NCBI GenBank assembly: GCA_946699065.1
Contig: CAMPDV010000365.1
Location: 1-64,000, forward strand
Origin: Loxodes magnus
Lineage: Eukaryota > Ciliophora > Karyorelictea > Loxodida > Loxodidae
Length of the DNA: 64,000 bases
Direction of reading: 5' to 3'
The notes below the pieces were generated by a model. That model saw nothing but the letters and a program-made list of their open reading frames with translations, made no database searches and had not been told where the DNA came from. A program made the position numbers and the translations under genes. Positions 62,116 to 64,000 of this stretch are shown in pieces (positions within the stretch are counted from its first letter, which is position 1; every line of letters starts with the position of its first letter).

Positions 62116-62650
62116 GCAACCTTGATATTGCATAAATAATTTTTATGTGTTAAGTTGCAAATTACAAAACTTAATAAAACAATTTCCCAGAATCTCAGTC
62201 AAAAGATGATCAACACCAGTTTCCTCATTTCTTAATTATTAGCAACTTCAAGTATCCCTTTTTAAATCTATATTCTACAGATAAAATTTAATAAATCAAT
62301 TCTATATTTTTCCATTAGGTATATTACTCCTAGATTTATAAGAAACTAAAATGTTTAAAGATAAAGAAATAAAATAAATCAGTTTACTTAAAGAAAAAAA
62401 ATTAAACAAAATTTAAATTTTATTCTCTTCAACTATATTTAAAACCATCACTATCTAATTATGTCTAACATAAATATTTATTTTGTAATATCTCTCATTT
62501 CTCTTCATTAGTTTCAATATAATTTATTATATAAAATAATTTTATTTTGATACTTTTTCTTTTATATTTTAAATCTATAAAATGGATTATAATTAAATAG
62601 CTTCTATTTAGGTTAGTTTTTGAGAGTTATAAAATAATCAAAAAGAGAGA
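62116..62650. repeat. Post-USP noncoding repeat, copy B
   Basis: Nearly identical to 52575-53130 over about 500 bases. It lies between the USP remnant and the partial USP at 62828. Confidence 0.9.
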
Positions 62651-62827
62651 AATAAAAAACGCTTTTTATCGTTTTTTTCTTAAATAAAACTTATAAAATA
62701 AATAATAAATTTACACTGAAAAAAGAATTATAATGCAAATTATTTTGGATGGTCTTTAGTTACAAAATAAAATAAAAAAGTTTAATTTTCTTTTTAAATA
62801 CTAAATCATTTAGTCAGTATAATAGAA

Positions 62828-64000
62828 ATGAGACATTACTAAAAAGCAAATATAGATGCAAATTACTATTCTTAAAATGGATTTAATAGTTAAAGTAGAG
62901 GGAGGATATCCGTCTAAAATTAGTAATCAACATATGGAAGTTAGAATCTTGCATATAGGAATGCAAGTCATAATTCTAATATTAAATTCGACTAATAAAA
63001 TCAAGATTTCAAGAGCATTTAGAAATAAGAATAGATAAAGCATTTTATAAATAATCAATAAAATAAAAATTATGAAGCATGATCTTAAGATAAGAGATAA
63101 ATGGATTAACAGCTTATTGAAAAAAACAAATAAGAATAATAAAATACTTAAAATATCCCATAGTCTAAAACTATGGTATAGAGATAAGCTAGATAGGAAT
63201 TTGGAAATTAAAAATAGAAAATTGATATATATGACAATTATTATAAATAAGAATAAAGGTAAAATAATTGAAATTATCAGTTTAATAATGTTTAGTAGTT
63301 TGATTACCTAAAACTAACTGAAAAATTTGAACAGGAAAAAAAGTAAAATTAGTAATAATTTGATAAATATGCTGATTAAAAATATTAAGTTTAGTAGTAA
63401 GTTAAATAGAATTAATTTTAAACAAGTTAATATGGATTCAAGGGAATACAAAATAACTAATTGAACTTATAAGAAAACAAAAATTAATAAAGCAAAGAAA
63501 TATATCAGCAAAATACTAAATAACAGTATCCATAACAAGAAAAGTGTGGCGTTTTTGAAAAATTATATTCAAGCAAATAAAAAATATAGGATTAGTAAAA
63601 CAACAAAAACTTTTAAATTGAAGAAGAAAAGCTGAAATAAGCTCAGAATATTTAAAAAAATAAATACCTCTAATCTGAATAGTTATTATGAATAGAAAAA
63701 AAATAAACAGAAATGGATGTAAGATTTAGAAAAGATTCTATATTAATGAGTAAAGTAGGATTTTAAAATTTAGGAAATACCTGTTGGATGAATTCTGGAT
63801 TGTAATGTCTTTTACACACATATCCTCTAATTATATACTTCCTTTCTGAAGATTGAAAATATGATCTTAATAAAAGCAATAAATTTGGAAATAGAGGTGT
63901 TATGACTAGAGAATTTGCTAATATTGCTATAAACATATCTAACAATACTCAAGGAGTTTTTAGTCCTTCAACTTTTAGATAAATATTAACTCAATTCGCT
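62828..64000 (+). CDS. Ubiquitin-specific protease, 3' end outside window
   Basis: ATG 62828 starts a frame open to the window end (391 codons). The first 315 residues are Gln/Asn/Lys-rich and align with the N-terminus of the USP at 54148 (shared NNQQNKN and QDKRQM[ED]QQLI blocks). The domain starts at GNTCWMNSG (Cys319) and reaches STFRQILTQFA, where the window ends. Trp after the catalytic Cys is TGG; the second family Trp is TGA (63857). Other TGA occur in the N-terminal region. No indel is seen. Both loci are followed or preceded by the same noncoding repeat, so they are recent duplicates. Confidence 0.8.

Noticed and set aside
1-64000. Ordinary Tetrahymena-type code with UGA only as stop and most USPs being pseudogenes
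   Set aside because: It would need repeated TGA mutation at the same Trp codons with no accompanying frameshifts over kilobases; not fully excluded without transcript or protein data.
1-64000. CRISPR arrays, bacterial operons, Shine-Dalgarno sites
   Set aside because: None seen; the genetic code, tRNA and gene families are eukaryotic.

Overview
This window looks like nuclear DNA of a ciliate with a reassigned genetic code. It is very AT-rich. A tRNA-Gln with anticodon UUA (25197-25268) would read UAA, and dozens of in-frame TAA/TAG codons fall where a conserved ubiquitin-specific protease (USP) family has Gln or hydrophilic residues. In-frame TGA also recurs at positions where sister copies have TGG (Trp), while most of the same genes end in TGA. 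The best fit is the karyorelict-type code (UAA/UAG = Gln, UGA = Trp or stop by context); a Condylostoma-like code is the next option. The alternative, UGA as stop only with most copies being pseudogenes, fits less well because several copies keep one frame over 1.2-2.6 kb.

The main content is a dispersed family of about 13 USP genes and pseudogenes. Probably intact copies are at 6997-8493(+), 44087-46657(+), 51118-52326(+), 54148-56142(+), 57329-59029(-) and 62828-end(+). Damaged copies are at 1105-2694(-), 16600-17150(+), 20069-21257(-), 30281-31350(+), 32914-34504(-), 38801-40551(+, chimeric) and 61640-62115(+). The catalytic domains are similar (GNTC box, two CxxC pairs, GGHYY box, WYEF[ND]DS box). 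The N-termini differ: a membrane helix, Met-Gly-Cys acylation-type starts, Gln-rich stretches, a 21-residue tandem repeat or a 72-residue tandem repeat.

Layout: 1-8.1 kb is a near-identical direct duplicate of 31.8-39.9 kb. 9-14.6 kb is rich in non-LTR retrotransposon debris (reverse transcriptase, gag-like zinc-knuckle ORFs, 5'-truncated tails), with more at 17.8, 24.1, 48.4 and 53.3 kb. 15-17.8 kb, 19-22.2 kb and 56.2-62.7 kb are diverged copies of one module: unknown gene S(-), USP(-), unknown gene K(+), unknown gene O(-), USP(+). 25-31.4 kb holds the tRNA, a small RBR-type zinc-finger gene and a USP. 42.7-46.7 kb holds an unknown gene and the 856-residue repeat-bearing USP. 49.5-51.3 kb is an inverted copy of the gene M / USP pair seen at 1.1-4.4 kb.

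Functionally the recognisable genes point to ubiquitin signalling: expanded deubiquitinases with variable targeting N-termini plus one RBR-type ligase fragment. In such AT-rich DNA with so few stop codons an open frame is weak evidence. Genes were accepted mainly on homology between copies, known motifs, or a frame conserved between paralogues; the others carry low confidence.
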